From: Parachitinimonas caeni
Lineage (GTDB): Bacteria; Pseudomonadota; Gammaproteobacteria; Burkholderiales; Chitinimonadaceae
Assembly: GCF_030129945.1 (NCBI RefSeq)
Contig: NZ_JARRAF010000015.1
Location: forward strand, 57,970-121,969
Direction of reading: 5' to 3'
DNA length: 64,000 bases
Numbering within the stretch: the first letter of the stretch is position 1; every line of letters begins with the position of its first letter. A program made the translations under genes and the position numbers. The notes under the pieces were generated by a model, which was given only the letters and a program-made list of their open reading frames with translations, did no database searches and was not told the DNA's origin. Positions 39,002 through 48,063 of this stretch are shown here, piece after piece.

Positions 39002-40165
39002 GTGAACCCGTCCCCAAATCTGGAAGATCCGCGCTGGCAAAGGCTGGAGAAGGTGAGAGGCTATATGCAGGTCGATCCTGCCAATCGCCACTTGCGTGAC
39101 GAAGAAATTGATCTGCTGCTGGATTTGCGGGAACTGGATGCCGCCCGCATCAAGCTTGATCTGGCCCTGCAGGCAGAGCCGGGCGAGCCCTCGCTGCTGT
39201 TCCGGCTAGCGACACTAGCCATGATCAAACGCGAATTCGCCGATGCCGAGAAGCTATTGACCGGTTTGATCGCCGCCGGGGTACGTGAGCCAGGCGTGGC
39301 CTACAACCTTGCGTATTGCCAGTTTGTGCAACGGCGCTTTGCCGATACGCGCCAAACCCTGACCAGCTACCCGGAAGCACGGCAAGTGCCCGCCGCCATT
39401 CCTCTGGAAGGCCGCTGCCTGCACCATATGGGCGAATTGCCCGCAGCGCAGGAGCTACTGCATGCCCACCTTGCTCAGTATCCCGAAGACGTGGACGCCC
39501 TGGGGCTGGCTGCGCTGGTGTGTGTGGACCAGAACCAGTTCAAGGAAGCCCGTGAGCTGGCGACAGCGGCACTGCGGCGAGACCCGAACCGTATTGAAGC
39601 GCTGATTGCGATCGGCACCGTCGATCTTAACGAAGAAAATTTCGAGGCTGCCGCCGCAGCGTATCAGCAGGTGTTGAGCATCAACGCGCGCGATGGCCGC
39701 AGCTGGCTTGGCATGGGCATTATCATGCTGCTGTCCCAACGCCTGCCCGATGCGACGGAATGCCTGCGCCGTGCTACCGAGGCGATGCCGGAGCACTCCG
39801 GAACATGGGTAACGCTGGGCTGGTGCCTGGTCATGCAGAATCATCTGGAAGAAGCGGAAGCGGCCTACCGGCATGCGGTGGAAGCCAGTCGCGCCTTCTC
39901 GGAGGCGCACGGAGGGCTGGCCGTGGTGGCTGCACTCAAGGGTGACAAAGAAGTGGCCAAGCGCAGCATGGAGATTGCTCGGAGGCTTGACCCTGGCTCA
40001 ATGTCGGCTGCCTATGCAGATGCCTTGTTGTCAGGTAACGCCAAGGATGCGCAGGGCTTGTCGAAACTGGCGACCGATCTACTGCAAAGCAAAGGCATGC
40101 TCGATCCGCAAAACCCGAGTGGTCGCCGGTTGATTCAGCAGCTGACGCTACTGGGAAAGCGCTGA
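39002..40165 (+). CDS. TPR-repeat protein at the end of the flagellar cluster
   Basis: 387 residues, GTG start with AAGGA upstream. It is composed of tetratricopeptide repeats from about residue 45 on (SLLFRLATLAMIKREFADAEKLL, DALGLAALVCVDQNQFKEARELA, TWVTLGWCLVMQNHLEEAEAAYRHAVEA). No signal peptide or enzyme domain. It follows fliA after 64 bases and precedes a strong terminator, so it is probably part of the same transcript. Possible roles are chaperone or assembly scaffold of the apparatus; nothing in the sequence proves this. Confidence 0.75.
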   Translation: MNPSPNLEDPRWQRLEKVRGYMQVDPANRHLRDEEIDLLLDLRELDAARIKLDLALQAEPGEPSLLFRLATLAMIKREFADAEKLLTGLIAAGVREPGVAYNLAYCQFVQRRFADTRQTLTSYPEARQVPAAIPLEGRCLHHMGELPAAQELLHAHLAQYPEDVDALGLAALVCVDQNQFKEARELATAALRRDPNRIEALIAIGTVDLNEENFEAAAAAYQQVLSINARDGRSWLGMGIIMLLSQRLPDATECLRRATEAMPEHSGTWVTLGWCLVMQNHLEEAEAAYRHAVEASRAFSEAHGGLAVVAALKGDKEVAKRSMEIARRLDPGSMSAAYADALLSGNAKDAQGLSKLATDLLQSKGMLDPQNPSGRRLIQQLTLLGKR

Positions 40166-40205
40166 GCCGGTACCGTTATCCCGCTCGATTCGCTGCTTCG
40201 CCAAC

Positions 40206-40238
40206 AAAACGGCCCTCTGCTGGAGGGCCGTTTGTTTT
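40206..40238 (+). terminator. Rho-independent terminator ending the flagellar cluster
   Basis: AAACGGCCCTC (40207-40217) pairs with GAGGGCCGTTT (40223-40233) around a five-base loop and is followed by GTTTT. It marks the downstream end of the flagellar run. Confidence 0.88.
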
Positions 40239-40278
40239 GGATGCGCCGCTGGAATAGGTGCCTGGCTGTGCGGGGAGG

Positions 40279-40662
40279 TCAGGCCGCTTGGCGAATTGCC
40301 ATCCCCAGCAGGCCAACCACACAGGCGACGGCGACCAGCCAGGCCAGTGAGCGCTGCCAGGCCCAGTCCTTCAGATAACAGATACCGTGCAAAATTCGGC
40401 AGATGATGAAAACAAGCGAAAGCTGGTTGATGGCCTCGTGCGGCACGCCGGCTTGGGTGGCAATCACCACGCCGGCAATAAATGGCGGCAGGGCTTCATG
40501 GGCATTCTGCTGCGCCCAGTTGGCCCGCGCCCGCCAGCCGGTGAGCTGTGCTTGCTGGGCCCGTGGCGCATGGTTGTCATAGCGCATGGTGGCCTTCGCG
40601 CAGGCGATCCAGACAAGCGGCAAGAATATGGCAATGATGACGCAAATATAAGTAATAGCCAT
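40279..40662 (-). CDS. MAPEG-family membrane protein
   Basis: 127 residues from the ATG at 40662, which has AGGAG seven bases upstream; an in-frame TTG six bases earlier is less likely. Four hydrophobic helices; RARANWAQQNAHEALPPFIAGVVIA is the MAPEG motif region. Family members include glutathione-dependent membrane enzymes, but bacterial ones like this are mostly uncharacterised. Transcribed alone, convergent with the flagellar cluster. Confidence 0.8.
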   Translation of the reverse strand: MAITYICVIIAIFLPLVWIACAKATMRYDNHAPRAQQAQLTGWRARANWAQQNAHEALPPFIAGVVIATQAGVPHEAINQLSLVFIICRILHGICYLKDWAWQRSLAWLVAVACVVGLLGMAIRQAA

Positions 40663-40871
40663 CCACAAGCTCCTGTTTGTTTGAGGTCATGAGAGCCTAA
40701 TGGATTGCCCCGCTTGCCGCTACCCTATGGGCTGATATCAGCGTCAAAAACGGTGATTCAGACGAGAATGTCGCTGATGATACAAATGGATTGCCGTGAA
40801 TATGGTTTGCCGTGTGTGATGCGGGGTTCAATTTTAAGATAATCGAAATGGCCGGGTAAGGAATTGAGGCT

Positions 40872-41501
40872 ATGGGCTTCAACTTTTCTTATGTAATCGG
40901 ATTTGATGCCAATAAGGTAGAGAATGTTTTGCAATCGCTGATTTCGGCGGTCGATGAAGAGTCTGGCGAGGGGTTGAGGCTGATTATTCCGTGGCGGGCG
41001 GCGGTGAGTTTCAGCAAAAGAATCGCCACGTCGGAGCAGGTCGGCAGCGCAAGACTGGGCTTTACTGGTATGGGGAAGGCCCTGCATTGCTATGGGAATC
41101 ACCTCTGCCTGGCACTTAAAATACCGTTCTCCCGTATTTTGCAGAATGATTTTAATAAACATGATTTTAGGTTGGATAACGATTCGGAGTTTGTCAGTCT
41201 TGGTTGTGTCTGGACGACAATTAATGTCGGAGAAGAATATGGATTTTTATCGCTAACCGCAGCGACTTCTGCAATGAGCCGGCTTTTTTACGAATCATCT
41301 GCGCTCAGGTGTTTTGTAAGGGATAAATTTCTTCATGCCAGTCGGTGCATTCTGCTCGATGTCGAACAGGATTATTTTTATATGCATTTCCCCAGATTCG
41401 CAAAAATTGAAATAGCCGATTTGGAGGAAATGTATTTTGAAGATAGCCAGGAATTGTCAGCCGATCTGTTGATGAAAAGGCTGCTGGCAGAAGCCCGATA
41501 G
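40872..41501 (+). CDS. Hypothetical protein
   Basis: 209 residues, no signal peptide, membrane segment or recognised motif. Composition is mixed alpha/beta with several Cys, Phe and Tyr, and an acidic C-terminus. The DNA is more AT-rich than the flanking genes, which hints at transfer. The family is unknown to me, and the context gives no function. Confidence 0.5.
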   Translation: MGFNFSYVIGFDANKVENVLQSLISAVDEESGEGLRLIIPWRAAVSFSKRIATSEQVGSARLGFTGMGKALHCYGNHLCLALKIPFSRILQNDFNKHDFRLDNDSEFVSLGCVWTTINVGEEYGFLSLTAATSAMSRLFYESSALRCFVRDKFLHASRCILLDVEQDYFYMHFPRFAKIEIADLEEMYFEDSQELSADLLMKRLLAEAR

Positions 41502-41616
41502 CGCGGAGGCAATCAGATCTCGTCCCGGCTTGGGGCCAACGGCTGACTGTTATATCGACGAGGGATGTGCGACCAAGGAGCATGGCGAATTTGCCAGAAA
41601 CCATTGGGAGACATTC

Positions 41617-42381
41617 ATGCGGCTTGCCATTTTGCTGGCGGGGCTGATTGCGCAGGTATCGGTATTGGCGATGGCTGCCGAGGGATGCCGGCACCAAGAT
41701 CGCCTGTCTGGCCCACACCAAGCCAGTCTACTGGAGTTGTATACCTCGGAAGGTTGCAGCAGCTGCCCTCCCGCAGACCAGGCACTTTCCGGCTTATTGA
41801 ACAAGGCAGATCCATCGCTGGTGGCACTGGCATTCCATGTCGATTACTGGGATTACCTCGGCTGGACCGATCGTTTTGCCAGCCCGCGCTGGTCGCAGCG
41901 GCAATATCAGCGTGCCCGGCAGGCGGGCGTGCGCACCGTGTATACGCCGCAGTTTGTCCTCAACGGCCGGGACGTCGCGATGGTGGCGGAGCGTCTGTTG
42001 CAGAAGCAGCTGGCACAACCGGCTACCGCGCCAATGTCCATTCGCTTGAGTTTGAACGTCGCTGAAAAGGGGCTTGCTGTCGCGGTTGAGGTCAAGCCCC
42101 TTGCGGCGGTGTCTGCCGGCAAGGTGTATGCGGCACTGTATGAGAACGGTCTGGAAAGCCGGGTGCAAGCGGGCGAAAACGCCGGCACGGTGCTGCGGCA
42201 CGATGCCGTCGTCCGGGGGCTGTTAGGGCCTTGGCAGCTGGATGCGGGTGGGCGTTTGCAGATGACGGGCATATTGCCGCTGGGTGTGGGGCAGCGCTTG
42301 ATGAATAGCGGCGTCGCGGTCTGGGTTGAACATTCAACCAGTGGTCAGGTGTTGCAGGCCCTGTCAGTGGCCTGCCAGTGA
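41617..42381 (+). CDS. DUF1223 secreted thioredoxin-like protein
   Basis: 254 residues from the ATG at 41617, preceded by GGGAG and beginning a signal peptide (LAILLAGLIAQVSVLAMAAE). A longer in-frame reading from 41530 has no signal. LLELYTSEGCSSCPPADQAL carries a CxxC motif of thioredoxin-like DUF1223 proteins, followed by VALAFHVDYWDYLGWTDRFA and VYTPQFVLNGRD. Function in the family is not established; a periplasmic redox role is possible. Convergent with entA. Confidence 0.85.
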   Translation: MRLAILLAGLIAQVSVLAMAAEGCRHQDRLSGPHQASLLELYTSEGCSSCPPADQALSGLLNKADPSLVALAFHVDYWDYLGWTDRFASPRWSQRQYQRARQAGVRTVYTPQFVLNGRDVAMVAERLLQKQLAQPATAPMSIRLSLNVAEKGLAVAVEVKPLAAVSAGKVYAALYENGLESRVQAGENAGTVLRHDAVVRGLLGPWQLDAGGRLQMTGILPLGVGQRLMNSGVAVWVEHSTSGQVLQALSVACQ

Positions 42382-42440
42382 GTCGCAGCAAGGGCCTGCG
42401 CCCTGTCTCTATAGAGGCTGCAATGTCGGTTGACGTTGGC

Positions 42441-43205
42441 TCAGGCACCTAGCGTGGCGCCGCCGTCTACCACCAGCTCCTGCATGGTGATGTGGCGGGC
42501 GCGATCCGAGGCCAGGAAGCAAACCGTTTCGGCGATGTCGGCCGGGTCGGCGATGCGCCCCAGCGGGATGCCGACGCGGTAATGCTCGGCGGAGCCACGC
42601 AGGATGCCATCAAGGCTGTCGGGCTGGGTCCAGAGCTGGCGCTGCATGGCGGTGTCGGTTGAACCGGGCGCCACCACATTGCAGCGGATGCCGAAGGGGG
42701 CAAGCTCCAGCGCCAGACAACGGGTGAAATGGGCGCTTGCGGCCTTCGATGCGGCATACGCCGCCATCTGTTGGCGGGGGACCCGGCTGGCGTTCGAGCC
42801 GACGGTGATGATGCAGCCACGGCGACGAGGCTGCATGCGACGTGCCACGGCCCGGCACAGGCGGAATACGGCCAGCGTATTCACGGCAAAGGTCTGTTCC
42901 CAGTCTTCATCGCTCAGCTCGACCACCGGGCTCATCCGCAGCACTCCAGCCACATTCACCAGAACATCAATCGGGCCGATGTCGTCTTCGATATGGGCAA
43001 TGGCGGCGTCGATCTGCGCTCCGTCGCGCAGGTCCACGCAAAGACCGGTGGTCGAGGGGCCCCACTGACGTGCCTGTTCGACGATGCCGGGTTGATGGTC
43101 CAGGCCGACCACGCTTGCGCCTTGTGTCGCCAAGGTTTTAGCGACGGCGGCGCCAATGCCCTGGGCCGCGCCGGTGACTACGACGATCTGATGTGCAAAT
43201 TCCAT
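42441..43205 (-). CDS. entA: 2,3-dihydro-2,3-dihydroxybenzoate dehydrogenase
   Basis: 254 residues, classical short-chain dehydrogenase. NAD site TGAAQGIG (about 12-19), NVAGV, and catalytic Ser with YAASKAA. The family reaction oxidises 2,3-dihydro-2,3-dihydroxybenzoate to 2,3-dihydroxybenzoate (DHB), the catechol unit of the siderophore. It is the last gene of the minus-strand operon, 15 bases after fepC. With entC and entB it completes DHB synthesis from chorismate, which supports EntA over other SDRs. Confidence 0.88.
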   Translation of the reverse strand: MEFAHQIVVVTGAAQGIGAAVAKTLATQGASVVGLDHQPGIVEQARQWGPSTTGLCVDLRDGAQIDAAIAHIEDDIGPIDVLVNVAGVLRMSPVVELSDEDWEQTFAVNTLAVFRLCRAVARRMQPRRRGCIITVGSNASRVPRQQMAAYAASKAASAHFTRCLALELAPFGIRCNVVAPGSTDTAMQRQLWTQPDSLDGILRGSAEHYRVGIPLGRIADPADIAETVCFLASDRARHITMQELVVDGGATLGA

Positions 43206-43220
43206 AAATAAGCGGATGAC

Positions 43221-44069
43221 TCAGGAGTAAAGATTGGGATTGCCACTGGAAACGTGAAGCGACTGGCTCAGTACCGCGCCGGGGCGGAGCTGGCCCCCTT
43301 CCAGGGGTACCACTACCGGGGCGCCGTCGCCGGGCGCCTTCAAGACGGTGGCTTCAATGTCGTACAGGCGCTTGACCAGCGCCGGGGTCACGATGTCTCG
43401 CGGTGCGCCGGCGGCCAACAGGTGGCCATCGCGCATGGCGATCAAGACGTCGGCGTAGCGGGCGGCGGCGGCGAGGTCATGCAAGACCATGACCACGCTG
43501 CGACCGCTTGCCGCCAGCAGGCGGATCTGGTCAAGCACTTCCACCTGATGGCCAAGGTCGAGCGCGCTGGTTGGCTCGTCCAGCAACAGCAGCGGCGTTT
43601 CCTGCGCCAGCGACATGGCCAGCCAGCAACGCTGGCGCTGGCCGCCCGACAATTCATCGAGCCGGCGCTGGGCGAGGTCGGCAACGCCGGTGGCTTCCAT
43701 TGCCAGCGTTACGGCGCGCTCATCGGCGGCTGACCATTGGCTGAACAGGCTTTGATAAGGATGCCGGCCATGACGGATCAGCGCCGCCACGGTCATGCCT
43801 TCGGGTGCCTGCGGAGCTTGCGGCAGCAGCGCCAGCCGACGTGCCACATGGCGCGGCCGTAGCTGCCAGATGTCTGCGCCATCCACTTTGACCGTACCCT
43901 GGTTTGGCGCGTGCAGGCGCGCAATGCTGCGTAACAGGGTGGATTTGCCGCAGCCGTTGGGACCGACGATCACGGCGATCTGTCCTGGTTCGACACTTAG
44001 ACTGATCCCCCGCAGCACAGGGCGCTGGCCGTGGGTCGCGTGCAATTGGTCAACGATCAGGCGGCTCAT
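43221..44069 (-). CDS. fepC: Ferric-siderophore ABC transporter ATP-binding protein
   Basis: 282 residues. Walker A GPNGCGKST (about 37-45), Q-loop, signature LSGGQRQR, Walker B LLLLDEPTSALD and the switch His in VMVLHDLAAAARYAD. FepC/FhuC-type iron-siderophore importer ATPase. Overlaps fepG by four bases. Confidence 0.92.
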   Translation of the reverse strand: MSRLIVDQLHATHGQRPVLRGISLSVEPGQIAVIVGPNGCGKSTLLRSIARLHAPNQGTVKVDGADIWQLRPRHVARRLALLPQAPQAPEGMTVAALIRHGRHPYQSLFSQWSAADERAVTLAMEATGVADLAQRRLDELSGGQRQRCWLAMSLAQETPLLLLDEPTSALDLGHQVEVLDQIRLLAASGRSVVMVLHDLAAAARYADVLIAMRDGHLLAAGAPRDIVTPALVKRLYDIEATVLKAPGDGAPVVVPLEGGQLRPGAVLSQSLHVSSGNPNLYS

Positions 44070-45136
44070 CGGGCTTCTCCCTCGCGTTCATTGAATAACA
44101 GCCACAGCAGGAATGGCCCGCCCAGCAAGTTGCAGACCACGCCGGCAGGCAGCTCGTTGCCGGCCAGCAGGATGCGACCGCCGGTATCGGCCAGTACGAT
44201 CAGCAAGGCGCCGGTCAGGGCGGAGCCAAGCAAGGCCAGTCGCCCACCGCCGGCCAGGCGGGATGCCAGCCACGGTGCAGCCAGGGCAACAAAGGCAATC
44301 GGGCCACACAGCCCGACCGCCAGACCCGCCAGCAGAACAGCAATCAGCAAGGCAAGCAGTCGTGTGCGTTGCAGATTGACGCCCAGCGTGCGGGCGATGT
44401 CGGGATCAAGCCGCAGCAGGTTGAGTTGCCGCAACAGGAGCAGTGTCGGCAGAAACAGGCAGGCCAGGCCGATGGTCAATGGCAGCGCCGCATCCAGGCC
44501 GCGACCGCTCAGGCTGCCGGTGCTCCAGTTGTATAGCGCGCCGGCATGGGTCAGATCCTGTCGCGACAACAGCAATTCGACGAATGCGCGCAGCAGGGCG
44601 GCAATGGCCAGCCCGACGACCAGAATCTGCTCTCCCCGCCCGGCATGGCGGCCAGCGGCCAGCAGGAGTAGCACGATGGCGACCAGGGCGCCGAGCGGGC
44701 CGGTCCACCAGGGGCCGAGCATGCCGCTGGTGCTGGCGATCAGCCCGACAACGGCGCCCAGCGTGGCGCCATCCGATACGCCCAGTACATCGGGCACCGC
44801 CAACCGGTTACGACTGAGTGCCTGCGTCAGGCACCCGGCCAGCCCGAGGGCGGCACCGGCCAGCAGGCCGACAAGGATGCGTGGCAGGCGGAATTCGATC
44901 ATCAGCAGTTGCTGGTCGGGGCTGGCCCGGCCGCTCAGCACGGCCCACAGGTCGGCCGGGGTGAACCAGGTATCCCCCGCCAGCAATGCCAGTGCGATAG
45001 CGCCAGCCAGTGCCAGCAGCAGAAGGAGTCCGGTCAGCAGGGGACGCCAGGCTATCAATAGGGAAAATGGTCCCCAGCGCAAGCCAAGTGTGCCGGCTTC
45101 GAGCGCGCGTGGCACAAGGGGCAGTGGGGCGTTCAT
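44066..45136 (-). CDS. fepG: Ferric-siderophore ABC transporter permease (FepG-like)
   Basis: 356 residues with eight to ten membrane helices, FecCD/BtuC family. The GLLAGAALGLAGCLTQALSRNRLAVPDVLGVSDGATLG segment is typical of these permeases. The protein forms a heterodimeric membrane channel with the adjacent permease. Starts with ATGA overlap to fepD. Confidence 0.9.
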   Translation of the reverse strand: MNAPLPLVPRALEAGTLGLRWGPFSLLIAWRPLLTGLLLLLALAGAIALALLAGDTWFTPADLWAVLSGRASPDQQLLMIEFRLPRILVGLLAGAALGLAGCLTQALSRNRLAVPDVLGVSDGATLGAVVGLIASTSGMLGPWWTGPLGALVAIVLLLLAAGRHAGRGEQILVVGLAIAALLRAFVELLLSRQDLTHAGALYNWSTGSLSGRGLDAALPLTIGLACLFLPTLLLLRQLNLLRLDPDIARTLGVNLQRTRLLALLIAVLLAGLAVGLCGPIAFVALAAPWLASRLAGGGRLALLGSALTGALLIVLADTGGRILLAGNELPAGVVCNLLGGPFLLWLLFNEREGEAR

Positions 45137-46203
45137 GCGGCGCCTTTCGGCTGACTGGGGGCCTGCCGGGCCAGCCAGATCAGCAGCGGTGCGCCAAGCA
45201 GCGCGGTCATCACACTGGCGGGTGTTTCAAACGGGCGGATCACCAGCCGGGCGCCGATGTCGGCCAGCAGCAGCAGGCTGGCGCCCAGCCAGGCCGAGGT
45301 CAGCAGCTGCTGAGACAGGGCATTGCTGGCCAGTTTGCGACCAAGAAAAGGGGCCAGCAGGCCCAGAAAAGCAATGGGGCCAGCCAGTGCGACCGCGCTG
45401 CCGGCGAGTGCGGTGACGGTCACGGCAATGAGCAGACGCAGGCGGCCGGGGCGGTGGCCAAGGCCACGCGCCAGATCGTCACCCAGGCGCAGGGCGGATA
45501 GCGGGCGGGTCAATAACAGTGCAGCCATCAAGGCCAGAATCACCAGCGGTGCGCATTGCAGCACCGTGTCGAGCCGGATGCCGGAAAGTGAGCCCAGCAA
45601 CCAGAACCGATACTGATCGTAGCCGGCCTGATGACTAAGCAGGATGGCCGAGGTCAGACCGTGAAAGGTGGCGCCGAGTGCCGCGCCGGCCAGAACCAGC
45701 CGCAAGGGCGAGCTGATACGGCCCTTGTTGTGGGCGGCCATCATCACGCAGACATTGCCGGCCAGCGCGCCCAGTCCGGCCCAGCCGAGCAGGGCGACGC
45801 CGCTGCTGGCATCCATCCATACCATGCCGATCACCACGCCGAGCGCCGCGCCGGCATTGATGCCCAGCAGGCCGGGTTCGGCCAGGTGATTGCGGGTGAC
45901 GGTCTGCATCAGCATGCCGGCCACCCCGAGCGCAGAACCCACCAGCAGTGCCGCCAGGGTGCGCGGCAGGCGCAGGGTCAGCAACACCGTATGCAGTGCC
46001 TCACGATGCTCGGCCGGGGCTAGACCAAGCAGGCCCCCCAGGCTGTCGAGCGCTGAATAATCACCGCCCCCCAGCAGCAACGACGCCAACGCCAGCATCG
46101 GCAGGCTGATCAGGGCCAGCGCCCAGGCGCCACGACGCAGACCGGAAGGGGCCGTGGTTGCGTCAGCGGGGCGGCCGGTCAGCCAGGCGGGTGGATGGGT
46201 CAT
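45133..46203 (-). CDS. fepD: Ferric-siderophore ABC transporter permease (FepD-like)
   Basis: 356 residues, FecCD family. LLVGSALGVAGMLMQTVTRNHLAEPGLLGINAGAALG parallels the motif in the neighbouring permease. About nine membrane helices. It would pair with the FepG-like protein and receive ferric siderophore from FepB. Overlaps both neighbours by four bases. Confidence 0.9.
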   Translation of the reverse strand: MTHPPAWLTGRPADATTAPSGLRRGAWALALISLPMLALASLLLGGGDYSALDSLGGLLGLAPAEHREALHTVLLTLRLPRTLAALLVGSALGVAGMLMQTVTRNHLAEPGLLGINAGAALGVVIGMVWMDASSGVALLGWAGLGALAGNVCVMMAAHNKGRISSPLRLVLAGAALGATFHGLTSAILLSHQAGYDQYRFWLLGSLSGIRLDTVLQCAPLVILALMAALLLTRPLSALRLGDDLARGLGHRPGRLRLLIAVTVTALAGSAVALAGPIAFLGLLAPFLGRKLASNALSQQLLTSAWLGASLLLLADIGARLVIRPFETPASVMTALLGAPLLIWLARQAPSQPKGAA

Positions 46204-47129
46204 GGCTTGCCCAGGGCCTTTTCGACGTCAGCCAGCACAGCCAGCGCCGCCAGCGGCCCACCCAGGCCGGTCCAGAGCGAGCCATCCACTTCCACCACCC
46301 GGTTTTTCTTGAAAACCTGCAACTGCTGGAAAGCCGGGGTCTGACGGGCGGCGGCCAGCGCATCGCTGGCCTGGCCTTTGGCGCTGAGGGTGCCAACGAA
46401 CAGCCAGTCGCCATCAATGCGGTTCAGCGCCTCAAGGCTTAATGGGGGCGAATGGGCAATGCCGGGCTGTTGCTGGCCGGCGGGCCGTTGCAGGCCCAGA
46501 TCAGCCAGTACGCGGCTGGCAAACGCATCTTTCAGCATGTAGGCCGGCCCTTGCGGATTCCAGCGCACCACGCTGACGTTCGCCCCTTTGCTATGGCCCA
46601 GCCGCTGCCTGGTTTGTGCCAGCCGCTGCTGGTAGTGGGCAATCACCCCTTCGCTCTGCGCGCCCTGGCCGACAAGACTGGCGATGCGGCGCAGGGCGGT
46701 TTGCCAGTCTTCGCCGAGTTGGTAGCTGACCACGGTGGGCGCAATCTTGCCAAGCTGCGACAGAAGCGCCGGGTCGGGTTGGCCGCCAGCCAGGATCAGG
46801 TCCGGCCGGGCGGCTATCACGCGGTCCAGCACCGGGCTGGCAAATGCGCCAACGCTGCTGATGCCCTGAGCGGCGGTTCCCAGATAACGCGGTGGGCCAT
46901 CCTGCCCCCGGCCATTGGTAGTGCCGACCGGCTTCTGTTGCAGTGCCAGCAAGGCGTCCAGATCCAGTTCTGAGAGTGCCAGCACCCGCTTCGGCTGATC
47001 TGGCACGCTCAGCGAGCGGCCCAGAGCGTCGGTTACAGTGTGGTTGCCGGCTCCGGCGGTGCCGGTCAGCAGCGCCAGGGCAACCATTACCAGCTGGCGT
47101 CGGCTACGTTGCAGCAAGCGCAGGCTCAT
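46200..47129 (-). CDS. fepB: Periplasmic ferric-siderophore-binding protein (FepB-like)
   Basis: 309 residues. Signal peptide (LVMVALALLTGTAGAG), then a class III periplasmic-binding fold: TVTDALGRSLSVPDQPKRVLALSELDLDALLALQ, RVIAARPDLILAGG, and LLSQLGKIAPTVV. Such proteins deliver ferric catecholates to the FecCD permeases. No lipobox, so it should be soluble in the periplasm. Gene overlaps the siderophore-interacting protein upstream and fepD downstream. Confidence 0.88.
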   Translation of the reverse strand: MSLRLLQRSRRQLVMVALALLTGTAGAGNHTVTDALGRSLSVPDQPKRVLALSELDLDALLALQQKPVGTTNGRGQDGPPRYLGTAAQGISSVGAFASPVLDRVIAARPDLILAGGQPDPALLSQLGKIAPTVVSYQLGEDWQTALRRIASLVGQGAQSEGVIAHYQQRLAQTRQRLGHSKGANVSVVRWNPQGPAYMLKDAFASRVLADLGLQRPAGQQQPGIAHSPPLSLEALNRIDGDWLFVGTLSAKGQASDALAAARQTPAFQQLQVFKKNRVVEVDGSLWTGLGGPLAALAVLADVEKALGKP

Positions 47130-47965
47130 GCGGCTTCCTCCTCGGCCAGGGCTTCCAGTTCATCCATGATGCGGTGGCGTTCCTGGTGATAGGCCTCTTC
47201 GGTTTGCTGATCTTTCCAGTAAGGCACCGCATACAGCATGCGGCGGGGTACGGCCCGACTCTGGATCAGCCAGTCGCGAATCGCTACCACCTGGCTGTTC
47301 TCTCCAGCCAGTGTGACCGATGGCGTGGCTGGCCAGTCGAGCGCCTGCACGGCCGCCAGCAGCTGACGGCTTTCTCCGGCCGGACGCCCTTCACGCGATA
47401 ACCAGCGTACTGGCATGCCGCTCGGGGCGGGCAGGGGTTGAATCTCTGTGGTGTCGGGGACTTCGATCAGCACCGTGCCTTGCGCCGAAGCCGGCAGTTG
47501 GCCGAGTACGGCCTTGATCAGCGGCAGGGCGCTGGGGTCGCCGATCAGTAAAAACCAGTCGGCCTGTGGTTGGAACAAGGCCGGCGCTGCCGGGCCGGCC
47601 ACGCCAATGGCGGTGCCCGGCTGGGCATGCAAAGCCCAGCTGGAAGCCGGGCCGTTATCGCCATGCATGACGAACTCGACGTCCAGCTCGCCCGCAACGG
47701 GATCATAGGCTGCGACGGTGTAGGTGCGGGTGATGGGGCGCTGATCGGCCGGTGGCCAGATCGGGCCATCCGGGCCCAGTGTGGGCAATACCGGCTCGGT
47801 CTGGTGGGCTTGCGGCAGCATCAGTTTGATATGCCAGCCTTCGGTTCCGGTTGGAAAACCGGCCAGGGCATCGCCCGCCAGCGTGATGCGGCGCATATGC
47901 GGGGTTAAATCCGTAATGCGACGCACTCTCAATAAACGGGGAGGTGTTCGCGTTGGCGTACTCAT
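47126..47965 (-). CDS. Siderophore-interacting FAD-binding ferric reductase (ViuB family)
   Basis: 279 residues from the ATG at 47965, which has AAGGA ten bases upstream; an earlier in-frame ATG (47998) lacks a ribosome site. The N-terminal FAD domain shows LTPHMRRITLAGDAL and RPITRTYTVAAYDPVAGELDVEFVMHG with SWALHAQPGTAIGVAGPA; the C-terminal NAD(P)H domain follows. These proteins reduce ferric siderophore in the cytoplasm, releasing iron without hydrolysing the ligand. No Fes-type esterase is in the locus, which fits a product that is not a trilactone. Confidence 0.88.
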   Translation of the reverse strand: MSTPTRTPPRLLRVRRITDLTPHMRRITLAGDALAGFPTGTEGWHIKLMLPQAHQTEPVLPTLGPDGPIWPPADQRPITRTYTVAAYDPVAGELDVEFVMHGDNGPASSWALHAQPGTAIGVAGPAAPALFQPQADWFLLIGDPSALPLIKAVLGQLPASAQGTVLIEVPDTTEIQPLPAPSGMPVRWLSREGRPAGESRQLLAAVQALDWPATPSVTLAGENSQVVAIRDWLIQSRAVPRRMLYAVPYWKDQQTEEAYHQERHRIMDELEALAEEEAA

Positions 47966-48063
47966 GGTGCAAAAATCCTTGGAATCGGGAGATGTCATGC
48001 AGGCGGGCTGCCGAATGTAACAGATTCTGGCTGCCGCGCCGGCGTTTTATGCTGTTAATCGGC

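Noticed and set aside
44031..45416. 461-codon plus-strand frame opposite fepC-fepD-fepG
   Set aside because: Arg/Ser/Pro-rich translation without motifs, antisense to two clear permease genes.
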